Assembly: GCF_008312835.1 (NCBI RefSeq) | Contig: NZ_VSKS01000008.1 | Coordinates: 186,001 to 250,000 of the forward strand | Length of the DNA: 64,000 nucleotides | Source of the DNA: Streptomyces marokkonensis | GTDB taxonomy: Bacteria; Actinomycetota; Actinomycetes; Streptomycetales; Streptomycetaceae | Reading direction: 5' to 3' | Shown: piece by piece, positions 31,827 to 41,002 of the stretch | How the letters are laid out: every line of letters starts with the position of its first letter | Numbering within the stretch: position 1 is the stretch's first letter | Made by a program: the position numbers and the translations under genes | The notes under the pieces: generated by a model | What the model saw: only the letters and a program-made list of their open reading frames with translations | What the model was told of the DNA's origin: nothing | The model's database searches: none

Positions 31827-33446
31827 TCAGATGTGGCCGACGCCCGCCCCGGCCTCCGCGTTCTGCCCGCGCTTGGTGAGGAACGCGACCAGCACCGCCA
31901 CCGCGGCGACTCCGGCGGCCACCAGGGACGCCAGGCTCATTCCGGAGATGAAGGTGTCGTGGGCGACGTCGGTGATCTTCGCGGCGATCGCCTCGGGCGT
32001 GCCCTCGGTCACCGGCGCCACACCGACCTGGACCGCCTCGGAGGCCTTGCCGGCCTGTTCCGGGGTGAGCGGCGGGAGACCGGCCTTCGCCCAGTTGCCC
32101 TCGAGGTCGCTGTCCACCTTGGAGGCCATCACGGCGCCCAGCACGGCCGTACCGAGGCTGCCGCCGACCTGCATCGCGGCCTGCTGGAGCCCTCCGGCGA
32201 CGCCGGACAGCTCCAGCGGCGCGTTGCCCACGATGACCTCGGTCGCACCGACCATGACGGGGGCGAGGCCCAGGCCGAGGAGGGCGAACCAGAGCGACAT
32301 CACGCCGCTGCCGGTGTCCGTCTCCAGCGTCGACATGCCGTACATGGCCAGCGCGGTGAACGCCATGCCGCCCGCCAGCGGGACGCGCGGGCCGACCTTG
32401 GTGATCATCGCGCCCGCGAGCGGCGAGCCGACGATCATCATGCCGGTGAGCGGCAGCAGGTGCAGACCGGCGTCGACCGGGCTCATCCCGTGCACGTTCT
32501 GCAGGTAGAAGGTGACGAAGAACAGGCCGCCCATGAAGGCGATGGCCATCAGGACCATCAGCACCACACCCGCGGACAGCGGGACGGAACGGAACAGCGC
32601 CAGCGGGATGAGCGGTTCCCGGACCTTCGTCTCCCAGACGGCGAAGGCCCCGAAGCCGGCGATCGAGGCGAAGACGAAGCCCCAGGTCCAGCCGCTGCCC
32701 CAGCCCCATTCCGGAGCCTTGATGAGCGCCCAGACCAGGCAGAACATCGCACCGGACAGCAGGGCTATGCCGAGCAGGTCGAACGAGCGCGGCGCGTTCC
32801 GCGCGCGGTGGTCGAGCAGGATCCACGCGCCGAGCGCGACGGCGAGGACGCCGACCGGCACGTTGATGAAGAACACCGACTGCCAGTTCACGTGCTCGAC
32901 GAGGACACCGCCGAGGATCGGGCCGCCGGCGGTGGAGGCACCGATGACCATGCCCCAGATGCCGATCGCCATGTTGAGCTTCTCGGCCGGGAACGTCGCC
33001 CGCAGCAGACCGAGCGCGGCCGGCATCAGCAGGGCGCCGAACAGGCCCTGGAGCACACGGAAGACGATGACCAGCGCGATGCTGTCGGACAGACCGATGG
33101 CTCCCGAGGCGGCGGCGAAGCCGACGACGCCGATGAGGAAGGTCTGCCGGTGCCCGAAGCGGTCACCGAGTTTGCCCGCGGTGATCAGGGAGACCGCGAG
33201 GGCGAGGAAGTAGGCGTTGGTGATCCACTGCACCTCGGCGAAGGTGGCGCCGAGGTCGCTGGCGATGGCCGGGTTCGCGATGGCCACGATGGTGCCGTCC
33301 AGGGCCACCATCATGACCCCCACGGCGACGGTCACGAGGGTGAACCAGGGGTGGCCGCGCAGCCCCTTGCCCGGCGTGGCGCCCGACGGGGCACCCGGCG
33401 GCCCGTCCCCCGGTCCCGCCTTGTCGATGGTGGTCTGACTAGTCAT
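31827..33446 (-). CDS. DHA2-family MFS exporter
   Basis: A 539-aa, 14-helix drug:H+ antiporter: VMMVALDGTIVAIANPAIASDLG in TM1 (motif D1-like), AGKLGDRFGHRQTFLIG (motif A), GPILGGVLVEHVNWQSVFFINVPVG (motif C) and a C-terminal GMSLASLVAAGVAAVAVLVAFLT helix. Diverges from a TetR gene with 111 bp of operator-rich DNA between, the usual arrangement for a TetR-controlled efflux pump. No ribosome site; TAGCCT ends 7 nt before ATG 33446 on the minus strand, implying a leaderless mRNA. Confidence 0.93.
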   Translation of the reverse strand: MTSQTTIDKAGPGDGPPGAPSGATPGKGLRGHPWFTLVTVAVGVMMVALDGTIVAIANPAIASDLGATFAEVQWITNAYFLALAVSLITAGKLGDRFGHRQTFLIGVVGFAAASGAIGLSDSIALVIVFRVLQGLFGALLMPAALGLLRATFPAEKLNMAIGIWGMVIGASTAGGPILGGVLVEHVNWQSVFFINVPVGVLAVALGAWILLDHRARNAPRSFDLLGIALLSGAMFCLVWALIKAPEWGWGSGWTWGFVFASIAGFGAFAVWETKVREPLIPLALFRSVPLSAGVVLMVLMAIAFMGGLFFVTFYLQNVHGMSPVDAGLHLLPLTGMMIVGSPLAGAMITKVGPRVPLAGGMAFTALAMYGMSTLETDTGSGVMSLWFALLGLGLAPVMVGATEVIVGNAPLELSGVAGGLQQAAMQVGGSLGTAVLGAVMASKVDSDLEGNWAKAGLPPLTPEQAGKASEAVQVGVAPVTEGTPEAIAAKITDVAHDTFISGMSLASLVAAGVAAVAVLVAFLTKRGQNAEAGAGVGHI

Positions 33447-33460
33447 GCGTTCGAGGCTAA

Positions 33461-33509
33461 TGTCAGCCACTGACAGATGACAAACCAATTCACTAGTCGG
33501 TCACTGACA
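33461..33509. promoter_or_regulatory. Operator/promoter region of TetR-MFS divergent pair
   Basis: TGTCAGCCACTGACA (33461-33475) is a perfect inverted repeat, and CACTGACA recurs at 33502-33509. On the minus strand TTGTCA, an 18-bp spacer and TAGCCT form a promoter whose spacer is filled by the palindrome, so a bound repressor would block the MFS gene directly. The plus-strand TetR promoter is probably the TATAGCCT stretch near 33520. Confidence 0.65.
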
Positions 33510-33557
33510 CGACATGGACCTATAGCCTGAACTGGGGAAACAGTTCGAGGAGGAGCG

Positions 33558-34220
33558 ATGGAGACGGTCGGGACCGCCGTGGACGCGCTGCCGCGGCCGG
33601 GTCTGCGGGAGCGCAAGAAGCAGCGCACCAGGGACGCGCTGGTCCGGGCCGCCCTTGAGCTGATCGCCACGCGCGGGTACGAGGGGACGACCGTCGACGA
33701 CATCACCGCGGCCGTCGAGGTCTCCCAGCGCACCTTCTTCCGCTACTTCGCCAGCAAGGAGGACGTGGCGTTCTTCGTCGCACGGCTCGCGGAGTCGCAC
33801 GTCGTGGATGCCGTGCGCGGACGCCCCCCGGGCGAGGCGCCGCTGGAGGTGCTGCGCCGGGCCGTACTGGACAGCTGGGACACCATCAACGAGGCCGTGG
33901 AGCAACTGGTCCCGCTGGACCTGCACATGCGTGTCTACCGGGTCATCGAGTCGACGCCCGCCCTGCTCGCCGCCCATCTGCGCCGCGCGACGGAGCTGGA
34001 GGAGGAGCTGGCGCGCATCATCGCCGAGCGTGAGGGGCTCGACGTGGACGCCGACCCCCGGCCGAGGATCCTGGTGGCCGCGTTCGGCGGGGTGATCCGC
34101 GTGGCGGAGCGGCGCTGGTCCGCGGGGGACGACTTGAGCACCGCCGCCATGCGGGATCTGATGACGACCTGTCTGGACCATGTGGGACCGGCGCTCGCGG
34201 AGAACTGGCGTACGGGGTGA
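33558..34220 (+). CDS. TetR-family regulator
   Basis: A 220-aa repressor. HTH region at about 16-62: LRERKKQRTRDALVRAALELIATRGYEGTTVDDITAAVEVSQRTFFRYFASKEDV, textbook TetR with recognition helix QRTFFRYF. The C-terminal ligand domain is helical and divergent. GAGGAGG precedes ATG 33558. Very likely the local repressor of the divergent exporter, with the TGTCAGnnnCTGACA palindrome as operator. Confidence 0.95.
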   Translation: METVGTAVDALPRPGLRERKKQRTRDALVRAALELIATRGYEGTTVDDITAAVEVSQRTFFRYFASKEDVAFFVARLAESHVVDAVRGRPPGEAPLEVLRRAVLDSWDTINEAVEQLVPLDLHMRVYRVIESTPALLAAHLRRATELEEELARIIAEREGLDVDADPRPRILVAAFGGVIRVAERRWSAGDDLSTAAMRDLMTTCLDHVGPALAENWRTG

Positions 34221-34301
34221 TCCCCGAACCGGCTCGCCGAAACGTGATACCGGTCACTTGGTTCACGCGAGACACTCCCGTTCTCCTAGTGTGTCCTTTC
34301 A

Positions 34302-35519
34302 GTGACTTCCTTCGACACCTCCCCGCAGTTGAACGCGTGGCGCGCGCTGCTCGCGCTCGCCGTCGTCTTCGTGATGCTGACGACCACGGGCTGGACGGCA
34401 CTGCGCCATGAGCGCCGCCCCGCCCCGCTCCAGGCATCGCTCAGCGCGTGGGAGAAGGGCCGGATGGCCGGCCACCGGCTGCCCGACCCGCAGTCGGCCC
34501 CCGCGCGGCTGGCCCGGTTCTTCGCCTCCCTCACCGAGGCGCAGCGCACGCGTCTCGCGCACCGCTATCCGCTGGCGGTCGGCAACATGAACGGCGCCCC
34601 GGTCGAGCTGCGCTACCGCGCCAACCGCGTCGCGCTCGGGCAGGCCCGCAAGGCCGAGATCGAGCGCGTGCACGACAGCCGCCTCACCCCCTCGGGCCAG
34701 CACCAGGCCGCCCGCAGGCTGGACCGCCTCGACGCGCTGATGCGCCCGGGCCGGCACATCCTCGCCTTCGACCCGGCGGGCTCCGGCCGGGTCGCCGAGG
34801 TCTTCGGCGACCTGCGGCGCGCCGAGCGGGTCTCGGTCGTCGTCCCCGGCGTCGACACCGACCTGCTCACCTTCCAGCGCACGCACCGCACCCACTCCGC
34901 CCCCGTCGGCATGGCGAAGTCCCTGTACGCCGCCGAGCGCGACGCCGACCCCGGCACCCGCACCGCCGTGATCGCCTGGGCCGACTACACCGCCCCCAGC
35001 GGGCTCGGCATGGACGCGGCCACGGCGATGCGCGCCGAGGACGGCGCGAAGCGGCTGGACGCGTTGGTGCGCGGACTGCCCGGGATCGCACCGGTCTCGC
35101 TGTTCTGCCACAGCTACGGCTCCGTGGTGTGCGGGATCGCCGCGCGCTCCCTGCCGGAGCGGGTGGCCGACATCGCGGTGGCCGGCAGCCCCGGCATGCG
35201 GGTCGAGAAGGCCTCCCAGCTGCACACCACCGCGCGGGTGTGGGCGATGCGGGACGCCGACGACTGGATCCAGGACGTGCCGTACCTGGAGCTCGGCGGC
35301 CTGGGACACGGGGCCGACCCGGTGGCCGACGGGTTCGGGGCGCGGGTGCTGTCGGCACGGGAGGCGAAGGGTCACGCCGGGTATTTCGTGCCGGGCACGG
35401 ACAGCCTGCGGAACTTCGCCGAGATCGGTGTTGGCGCATACCGCGCGGTGTCCTGTGCCCGGGAGGACGACGTGTGCCGGGCGGGTTTGTCCGGTACGAC
35501 CACTACCGGACGCGCGTAG
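34302..35519 (+). CDS. Membrane-anchored alpha/beta hydrolase (DUF1023-like)
   Basis: A 405-aa protein with an N-terminal signal anchor (WRALLALAVVFVMLTTTGWTAL) and a C-terminal alpha/beta-hydrolase domain: VSVVVPGVDTD, AVIAWADY, and the nucleophile elbow LFCHSYGSVVCG (Ser about residue 270). Asp in RDADDWIQDVP and His in GHAGYF are candidate remaining triad residues. This is the DUF1023 layout of actinobacterial secreted lipase/esterase-like proteins. GTG 34302 lacks a ribosome site; a TAGTGT box lies 9 nt upstream. Confidence 0.88.
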   Translation: MTSFDTSPQLNAWRALLALAVVFVMLTTTGWTALRHERRPAPLQASLSAWEKGRMAGHRLPDPQSAPARLARFFASLTEAQRTRLAHRYPLAVGNMNGAPVELRYRANRVALGQARKAEIERVHDSRLTPSGQHQAARRLDRLDALMRPGRHILAFDPAGSGRVAEVFGDLRRAERVSVVVPGVDTDLLTFQRTHRTHSAPVGMAKSLYAAERDADPGTRTAVIAWADYTAPSGLGMDAATAMRAEDGAKRLDALVRGLPGIAPVSLFCHSYGSVVCGIAARSLPERVADIAVAGSPGMRVEKASQLHTTARVWAMRDADDWIQDVPYLELGGLGHGADPVADGFGARVLSAREAKGHAGYFVPGTDSLRNFAEIGVGAYRAVSCAREDDVCRAGLSGTTTTGRA

Positions 35520-35585
35520 AGACGGAGATACTGCGGTATGCGCGGGGAGGGGACGGAGAAGCTCGTGCCGCATACGATGAGCCGC

Positions 35586-36434
35586 ATGGGTGACGTGCTG
35601 GCCGGTTTTCATGCCGCCTGGGAGTTCGAATCCGACTCCGTGGTCATCCGTTACGAACGGGGAATTCGAACACCCAAGCTGTTCCAGGCGCTCGGGGAGC
35701 GGCGTGTGCCGCTGGAGGCGATCGAGGGCGTGACCCTCGCGCCCGGCAGGCGCGGCACCGTGGTCCTGCGTGCCGAGCTCCGGCCCGGAGCCGATCCGCT
35801 GCTGGAGGCGGCGGCCGGGCAGTTGAAGGACAGCAGCGACCCCTACCGGCTGGTGCTGCCCGCCGAGCGCGAGACGCTCGCCGAGTACTACGCCGACGAA
35901 CTGCGCGGACAGCTCACCGAGTCAGGCCCGGCCGAACGCCACCTGGTGGCCGCCCCCGAGGCGCCGCTGCAGTTCAAGGCGTACGACGCGAAAGCCGCCT
36001 TCGACGGTACGGCGGTGTCCTTCCGGTGGTTCTGGACGGGCGCGTCGTCGGCGAAGTGGAAGGCCGGGGACCAGCGGTTCCCCATCGGTGAGCTGAGCGG
36101 GGTGGAGTGGCGGTCGCCCGAGGTGTTCGAGGGGCATCTGCGGCTGCTGCGGCGGGACGCGGGGGCTCCGCCGGGGCAGGCCGATCAGGATCCGGCGGCG
36201 GTGGTGTTCGGCCTCGGGTACGGGCCGGTGCACGAGTCACTGCCGTTCGCGGCGGCCGTGCTGGCGGCGGTGCGCAACTGCGCGCCGGTGCCGGCGATGT
36301 CCACGGCGCGTGCGCGCCGTGACCCCGCGGACATCGCCGAGCGGATCCGGCACCTCGGGGAGCTGCATCAGGCGGGGCTGGTGACGGACGAGGAGTTCTC
36401 CTCCAAGAAGGCGGAGTTGCTCGCGGAGCTCTAG
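35586..36434 (+). CDS. DUF4429 protein with C-terminal SHOCT motif
   Basis: A 282-aa soluble protein containing two DUF4429-like beta domains (AAWEFESDSVVIRYERG and KAAFDGTAVSFRWFWTG, both with strand patterns of PH-like folds) and the short C-terminal helical SHOCT module IAERIRHLGELHQAGLVTDEEFSSKKAELLAEL. SHOCT often appears as an oligomerisation or membrane-association tag. Leaderless candidate: TACGAT ends 7 nt before ATG 35586, the same arrangement as at 30466; an in-frame ATG three codons upstream lies within the promoter. No defined function. Confidence 0.87.
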   Translation: MGDVLAGFHAAWEFESDSVVIRYERGIRTPKLFQALGERRVPLEAIEGVTLAPGRRGTVVLRAELRPGADPLLEAAAGQLKDSSDPYRLVLPAERETLAEYYADELRGQLTESGPAERHLVAAPEAPLQFKAYDAKAAFDGTAVSFRWFWTGASSAKWKAGDQRFPIGELSGVEWRSPEVFEGHLRLLRRDAGAPPGQADQDPAAVVFGLGYGPVHESLPFAAAVLAAVRNCAPVPAMSTARARRDPADIAERIRHLGELHQAGLVTDEEFSSKKAELLAEL

Positions 36435-36519
36435 CGTCCGCCGGGACGGTCGTTCTCCGGCTGCGGGCCGTCCGCGGCTGGTCGCGCCCACGCGGCGGAG
36501 CCGCACATCGACACGGCCC

Positions 36520-36538
36520 CGCGCCCCTTCGGGGCGCG
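36520..36538. terminator. Hairpin terminator with TTC loop
   Basis: CGCGCCCC-TTC-GGGGCGCG followed by TTTC on the plus strand; between the convergent DUF4429 and aldo/keto reductase genes, 2 bp before the latter's stop. Confidence 0.75.
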
Positions 36539-36540
36539 TT

Positions 36541-37563
36541 TCACTCCCGTCCGGCGGAGGTGAACGTCATGTCCGCGTAGCGGGGGCCCGCGACCTTCTC
36601 CGCGACCGGGTCCAGCAGGGCGAGTTCCTCTTCGGTCAGGGTGATGCGGGTCGCCGCCGTGTTCTCCTCCACCCTGGCCGGCCTGCGGGTGCCCGGGATC
36701 GGGACGACCGGGAGGCCGTGCACCTCCGCCCGCTGATGGACCCAGGCCAGGGCGATCTGGCCGAGGGACGCCTCGTGGGCCACGGCGACGGTGCGGAGGG
36801 GTTCCAGCAGCGCCGCGTTGGCTGCCGCGTTGCCGCCCGTGAAGCGGGGCATCCGGCGGCGGAAGTCGTCGGCGGTGAGGTCCCGGTCGGCGTCGGCGAA
36901 GGAGCCGGTCAGGAAGCCGCGGCCGAGCGGGGAGTACGGGACGAGGGTCACGCCCAGCTCCCGCGCGGCCGGCACCACCTTCGCCTCGATGTCCCGGCTG
37001 AACAGCGACCACTCCGACTGCACGGCGGCGATCGGGTGCACGCCGTGCGCGGCGCGCAGTTCGCCGGCCGTGACCTCGCTCAGGCCCAGCTGCTTCACCT
37101 TGCCCTCGCGCACCAGCTCCGCCATGACGCCGACGGTCTCCTCGATCGGCACGTTCACGTCGCGCCGGTGCATGTAGTAGAGGTCGATCACGTCGACGTC
37201 CAGGCGCTTCAGGCTCGCCTCGACGGCCTGGCGGATGTACGGCGCGTCGTTGCGGATGACGCGCCGGGCCGGGTCGTCCGGCGGGATGGCCAGGGCGAAC
37301 TTGGTGGCGACGACCACCTCGTCCCGGTGCGCCCCGAAGAAGGGGGCGAGGAACCGCTCGTTGTCCCCCGCGCCGTACGCGTCCGCCGTGTCGAAGAGCG
37401 TGACGCCCAGTTCCAGGGCCCGCTCCAGGGTCGCCCGGGAGGCGTCCGCGTCGGCGGGGCCGTAGGCGAAGCTCATGCCCATGCAGCCGAGGCCCTGGAC
37501 GCCCACCTCCGGGCCGCCGTCGCCCAGTGCCGCCGTGCCGATGGTCCTGCCGTTGGTCATCAT
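36541..37563 (-). CDS. Aldo/keto reductase
   Basis: A 340-aa NADPH-dependent (beta/alpha)8 oxidoreductase: GLGCMGMSFAYGPAD near the start, catalytic Asp and Tyr in LFDTADAYGAGDNE, catalytic Lys in VVVATKFAL, His in YYMHRRD, and cofactor-loop VPIPGTRRPARVEEN. Similar enzymes reduce diverse aldehydes and ketones. Its ATG overlaps the stop of the upstream MerR gene (ATGA), so the two are coupled; the MerR protein is probably its regulator and the pair a response to electrophiles. Confidence 0.95.
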   Translation of the reverse strand: MMTNGRTIGTAALGDGGPEVGVQGLGCMGMSFAYGPADADASRATLERALELGVTLFDTADAYGAGDNERFLAPFFGAHRDEVVVATKFALAIPPDDPARRVIRNDAPYIRQAVEASLKRLDVDVIDLYYMHRRDVNVPIEETVGVMAELVREGKVKQLGLSEVTAGELRAAHGVHPIAAVQSEWSLFSRDIEAKVVPAARELGVTLVPYSPLGRGFLTGSFADADRDLTADDFRRRMPRFTGGNAAANAALLEPLRTVAVAHEASLGQIALAWVHQRAEVHGLPVVPIPGTRRPARVEENTAATRITLTEEELALLDPVAEKVAGPRYADMTFTSAGRE

Positions 37564-38027
37564 GCCCTCTCCGACGCGAGGGCCCGCCCCGCGTCCGCGT
37601 AGAAGCTGATCTTCCGGTCGAGCACGGCGAGCGTGCCCTGGAGCTCGGCGATCCGGGACAGCACGTCCTCGCGGGTCTGCTTGAGCAGCTCGAAGCGCTC
37701 GGTGTACGTGTGATCGCCCGAGCGGACCAGTTCCGCGTACCGCACCATGTCCGCGACCGGCATTCCCGTCAGGCGGAGCTTGCCGACGAGGGCGAGCCAG
37801 TCGAGGTCGCGGTTGCTGTAGCGCCGCTGCCCGGTGTGCGAACGGTCAATGTGCGGCATCAGCCCGATGCGCTCGTACCAGCGCAGGGTGTGCGCCGTCA
37901 GCCCGGTGAGGGCGGCGACCTCGCTGATCGTGTACTTGTCCGCGCCGTCCGGCCGCCGGTCTCCCTGCGGTGGCCCGGCGCAGGTGTCGGCGCTGGTGTC
38001 CGTGGTCTCCGTCTCCGTCACCGTCAT
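37560..38027 (-). CDS. MerR-family regulator
   Basis: A 155-aa regulator with the MerR wHTH (YTISEVAALTGLTAHTLRWYERIGLMPHIDRSHTGQRRYSNRDLDWLALV) and a dimerisation helix (RFELLKQTREDVLSRIAELQGTLAVLDRKISFY). No conserved metal-binding Cys. A disordered acidic leader of about 30 residues precedes the HTH. TAGCGT ends 7 nt before ATG 38027, consistent with a leaderless mRNA. Likely autoregulates and controls the overlapping aldo/keto reductase gene. Confidence 0.95.
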   Translation of the reverse strand: MTVTETETTDTSADTCAGPPQGDRRPDGADKYTISEVAALTGLTAHTLRWYERIGLMPHIDRSHTGQRRYSNRDLDWLALVGKLRLTGMPVADMVRYAELVRSGDHTYTERFELLKQTREDVLSRIAELQGTLAVLDRKISFYADAGRALASERA

Positions 38028-38046
38028 GGCACCCACGCTAGAACGC

Positions 38047-38060
38047 TGGAGTGCACTCCA
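38047..38060. promoter_or_regulatory. MerR-type operator palindrome
   Basis: TGGAGTGCACTCCA, a perfect 14-bp palindrome (CTTGGAGTGCACTCCAGC on the minus strand), about 10 bp upstream of the -10 box of the MerR gene. GGAGTnnACTCC cores preceded by CTT are typical of MerR-family sites in actinobacteria. Confidence 0.75.
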
Positions 38061-38122
38061 AGCAAGCGGCGCGGGCGGTAAATGGGCGGACGCGGCGGCA
38101 GGTGACTGATTACCGTGCGGGC

Positions 38123-38593
38123 ATGACCTCCGTACGCCGTGCGACGCCTCAGGACGCGGAGGAAGTGCTGCGTCTGCGCCAGGTGATGATCGACTCGATG
38201 GCCCGGTCCGACCCGTCCACGGCCTGGCACGCCGAGTCGCTGCCCGTGCTGCGCGGCAGACTGTCCGAGCCGGACGGCACCTTCGTGGCGTTCGTCGTGG
38301 ACCACCCGGAGCGGCCCGGCGCGCCGGCGGCGCTGGTGGCCGGCTCGCTGGAGTACCGCATCGGCGGGGCGCGCGACCCCCTCGGCACCGACGGCCACGT
38401 CTTCAGTGTCGCCACCGACCCGGACACCCGCCGCCGCGGCTACGCGCGCGCCTGCATGGAGGCGCTGCTGGAGTGGTTCCGCGAGCGCGGCGCCCGGCGT
38501 GTCCGCCTCACCGCCTCCTCGCAGGCCGCGCCGCTGTACGCCTCACTGGGCTTCACGCCCAGGCCCGACCCCTTGCTGGAGCTGACGCTGTGA
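38123..38593 (+). CDS. GNAT-family N-acetyltransferase
   Basis: A 156-aa acetyltransferase: SVRRATPQDAEEVLRLRQVM at the start, acetyl-CoA motif VFSVATDPDTRRRGYARACMEALLEWF (RRRGYA), and VRLTASSQAAPLYASLGFTPR. Substrate unknown. A TACCGT box ends 6 nt before ATG 38123, suggesting leaderless expression. It stops 18 bp before the next gene, so the two may be co-transcribed, although the next also has its own -10 box. Confidence 0.92.
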   Translation: MTSVRRATPQDAEEVLRLRQVMIDSMARSDPSTAWHAESLPVLRGRLSEPDGTFVAFVVDHPERPGAPAALVAGSLEYRIGGARDPLGTDGHVFSVATDPDTRRRGYARACMEALLEWFRERGARRVRLTASSQAAPLYASLGFTPRPDPLLELTL

Positions 38594-38611
38594 GCGCTTA
38601 GGCTCGACGGC

Positions 38612-39433
38612 ATGTCGCTGAAGAGCCTCGCACTGATCGAGAACTGGCCGGTTCCCACCGCCGCGGCGGGTGTCGTACGGGCGGACGGCACCGTGCCGGG
38701 CACCCACGGGCCGTCCGGCCGCCGTTTCCCGCTGGCCTCGGTCACCAAGCCGCTCGCGGCGTACGCGGTGCTGGTGGCGTACGAGGAGGGCGCGATCGAG
38801 CTGGACGAACCGGCGGGCCCGGACGGCTCCACGGTCCGGCACCTGCTCGCGCACACCTCGGGGCTCGCCTTCGACGAGCACCGGGTGACCTCGGCGCCCG
38901 GCGAGCGGCGGCTGTACTCCAACGCGGGGTTCGAGCAGCTGGGGGACCATGTCGCGAAGGCGACGGAGATACCGTTCGGCGAGTATCTGCGGCAGGCGGT
39001 GCTGGAGCCGCTGGGGATGACGGCGACCTCGCTGGAGGGTTCCCCGGCCAAGGACGGCGTGTCCTCGGTCGAGGACCTGCTGCGGTTCGCCGCCGAGGTG
39101 CAGGCCCCGCGCCTGCTGGATCCGCGCACGGTCGCGGCGGCGATGACGGTGCAGTACCCGGGGACCAAGGGGGTCCTGCCGGGCTACGGCCACCAGAACC
39201 CCAACGACTGGGGCCTCGGCTTCGAGATCCGCGACTCCAAGTCCCCGCACTGGACGGGCGCGTCGTCCTCCCCGCGCACCTTCGGCCACTTCGGCCAGGC
39301 GGGCACGTTCCTGTGGATCGACCCGGACGCGGGCGCGGCGTGCGTGGCGCTCGCCGACCGTGCCTTCGGGCCCTGGGCGGTCGAGGCGTGGCCGCCGTTC
39401 ACGGACGCGGTGCTGGCGGAGCTGCGGGGCTGA
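38612..39433 (+). CDS. Beta-lactamase-like serine hydrolase
   Basis: A 273-aa class-C-beta-lactamase/D-Ala-D-Ala-carboxypeptidase fold protein with all three motifs: SVTK (nucleophile Ser, about residue 44), YSN, and HFGQAG near the C-terminus. No signal peptide, so it is probably a cytosolic esterase or peptidase rather than a resistance enzyme. TAGGCT ends 7 nt before ATG 38612 (leaderless candidate). It marks the left edge of conserved-looking genes before the biosynthetic block. Confidence 0.9.
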   Translation: MSLKSLALIENWPVPTAAAGVVRADGTVPGTHGPSGRRFPLASVTKPLAAYAVLVAYEEGAIELDEPAGPDGSTVRHLLAHTSGLAFDEHRVTSAPGERRLYSNAGFEQLGDHVAKATEIPFGEYLRQAVLEPLGMTATSLEGSPAKDGVSSVEDLLRFAAEVQAPRLLDPRTVAAAMTVQYPGTKGVLPGYGHQNPNDWGLGFEIRDSKSPHWTGASSSPRTFGHFGQAGTFLWIDPDAGAACVALADRAFGPWAVEAWPPFTDAVLAELRG

Positions 39434-39469
39434 CCGTCACGAACCGGACAGGCACTCAGGGGGAACGGC

Positions 39470-41002
39470 ATGGGATCGACCGAGTTACTCATCGCCCTGG
39501 ACCGGGAGGGCGGCGCGACCCTGCAGCAGCAGGTGTGCGACCAGGTCACCGCCCTGGTGCGCTCGGGGCGGCTGCGTCCCGGCGACGTCCTGCCCGCCTC
39601 GCGCGAACTCGCCCAGCAGCTGGGCGTCTCCCGGACGGTGATCATCCGGGCCTATGAACTGCTGCGGGCGCAGGGGATCCTGACGGCGCGGCGCGGCTCG
39701 GGCACCCGTGTCGCCGAGCTCCCCGCCGGCGGTGCGGCGGAGCGTCCCGCGAGCGGTGCGGCCCGGTCCGGATCCGTGCAGCCGGTCCCCGCCCCGCCGA
39801 GGCCCACCGACGAGGGCAATCCGCTCTGGCAGCCGTGGGAGCCGCCGCCCGTGCTCCGCCAGCCCGGCAACGTCCTCGACTTCCGGCACGGCACGCCCGC
39901 GCTCGCCGCCTTCCCGGTCGCCCGGTGGCGCCAGTCCCTGCACGAGGCGTACGGGCGGGCCGACGCCGCCACGCTCGGCTACGGACCGGCCGAGGGCTCG
40001 CCGACCCTCCGTGCGCAGATCGCCGCGCTGGTGCGGCAGAGCCGGGCCGTGGACGCCGCGCCGGAGAACATCATGGTGACCGGCGGCGCCACCCAGGCGC
40101 TGGACATCCTGGTGCGGATGCTGGTCGGGCCGGGCGACGTCGTGGTCATCGAGGATCCCAGCCACACCGTCCTGCGGCAGGTCTTCGGATGTTCCGACGC
40201 CGCCGTCGTGCCCGTCCCCGTCGACGAGGAGGGCCTGCGGGTCGCGGACATCGACGCCCGGGTGCGCGCCCACGGGCACGACCCCGGGCAGGTGAAGCTG
40301 GTGTACGTGACGCCGTCGCACCAGTTCCCGACCGGCTTCATCATGTCCCAGCCGCGCCGCCGCGCCCTGATCGCCTGGGCGTACGAACGCGGCGCGACGG
40401 TGCTGGAGGACGACTACCACAACGAGTTCACCTTCACCGACGAGCGGCTGCCCGCGCTCGCCGCCGAGCGGCACCGCGGCACGGTCGTCTATGTCGGCAG
40501 CTTCAGCAAGACGCTCTTCCCGGCGCTGCGCATCGGCTACGCGGTGCTGCCGCCGCACCTCGTCCAGCCGTTCCTCGGGATCAAGTGGATCACCGACCGG
40601 CTCACCCCGGCCGTGTCCCAGGAGGCACTGGCCGACTTCATCGCGTCCGGCGCCTACCCCCGGCACATAAGCCGGATGACGCGGCTGTACCGGCAACGCA
40701 GAAGGCGGCTGCTGGAGGCGCTGTACGAGCACTTCGGCGCCGAGGTGCGCATCTCCGGGGAGGCGGCGGGGCTGCACGTGCTGGTCACCTTCACCGGGGC
40801 GCGCGGCGTGCCGGAGGAGGAGATCGTGAAGCGGGCGGCCGCACGCGGGGTACGGGTGTACCCCGCGTCCGGCTACTTCGTCCTCGACCCGCCGGCCGAG
40901 CCGACGTTCCTGGTGGGTTACGCCGCGCTGACCACCGCCCGTATCACCGAGGGCGTCACACTGCTCACCGCCGCGGTGCGTGAGGCGACGGGCCGGCGCT
41001 GA
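39470..41002 (+). CDS. MocR-family regulator (GntR-HTH plus aminotransferase-like domain), left
   Basis: A 510-aa regulator. GntR-type wHTH at about 15-80 (LQQQVCDQVTALVRSGRLRPGDVLPASRELAQQLGVSRTVIIRAYELLRAQGILTARRGSGTRV), a long linker, then a fold-type-I aminotransferase domain with YVTPSHQFPTGFIMSQPRR, LEDDYHNEF and the PLP lysine in SFSKTLFPALRIGY. MocR proteins sense small amino compounds through PLP and bind direct repeats. GGGGGAAC precedes ATG 39470. Its last 38 bases overlap the convergent UbiD-type gene, physically tying it to the cluster. Not itself an aminotransferase in known relatives. Confidence 0.93.
   Translation: MGSTELLIALDREGGATLQQQVCDQVTALVRSGRLRPGDVLPASRELAQQLGVSRTVIIRAYELLRAQGILTARRGSGTRVAELPAGGAAERPASGAARSGSVQPVPAPPRPTDEGNPLWQPWEPPPVLRQPGNVLDFRHGTPALAAFPVARWRQSLHEAYGRADAATLGYGPAEGSPTLRAQIAALVRQSRAVDAAPENIMVTGGATQALDILVRMLVGPGDVVVIEDPSHTVLRQVFGCSDAAVVPVPVDEEGLRVADIDARVRAHGHDPGQVKLVYVTPSHQFPTGFIMSQPRRRALIAWAYERGATVLEDDYHNEFTFTDERLPALAAERHRGTVVYVGSFSKTLFPALRIGYAVLPPHLVQPFLGIKWITDRLTPAVSQEALADFIASGAYPRHISRMTRLYRQRRRRLLEALYEHFGAEVRISGEAAGLHVLVTFTGARGVPEEEIVKRAAARGVRVYPASGYFVLDPPAEPTFLVGYAALTTARITEGVTLLTAAVREATGRR

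Noticed and set aside
31755-33473. Long plus-strand frame opposite the second MFS gene
   Set aside because: Composition shadow of a well-supported exporter with no ribosome site.
39470-41002. MocR aminotransferase domain as the missing BacF-type transaminase
   Set aside because: Full GntR HTH and MocR architecture; known members are regulators, not amino-transfer enzymes.
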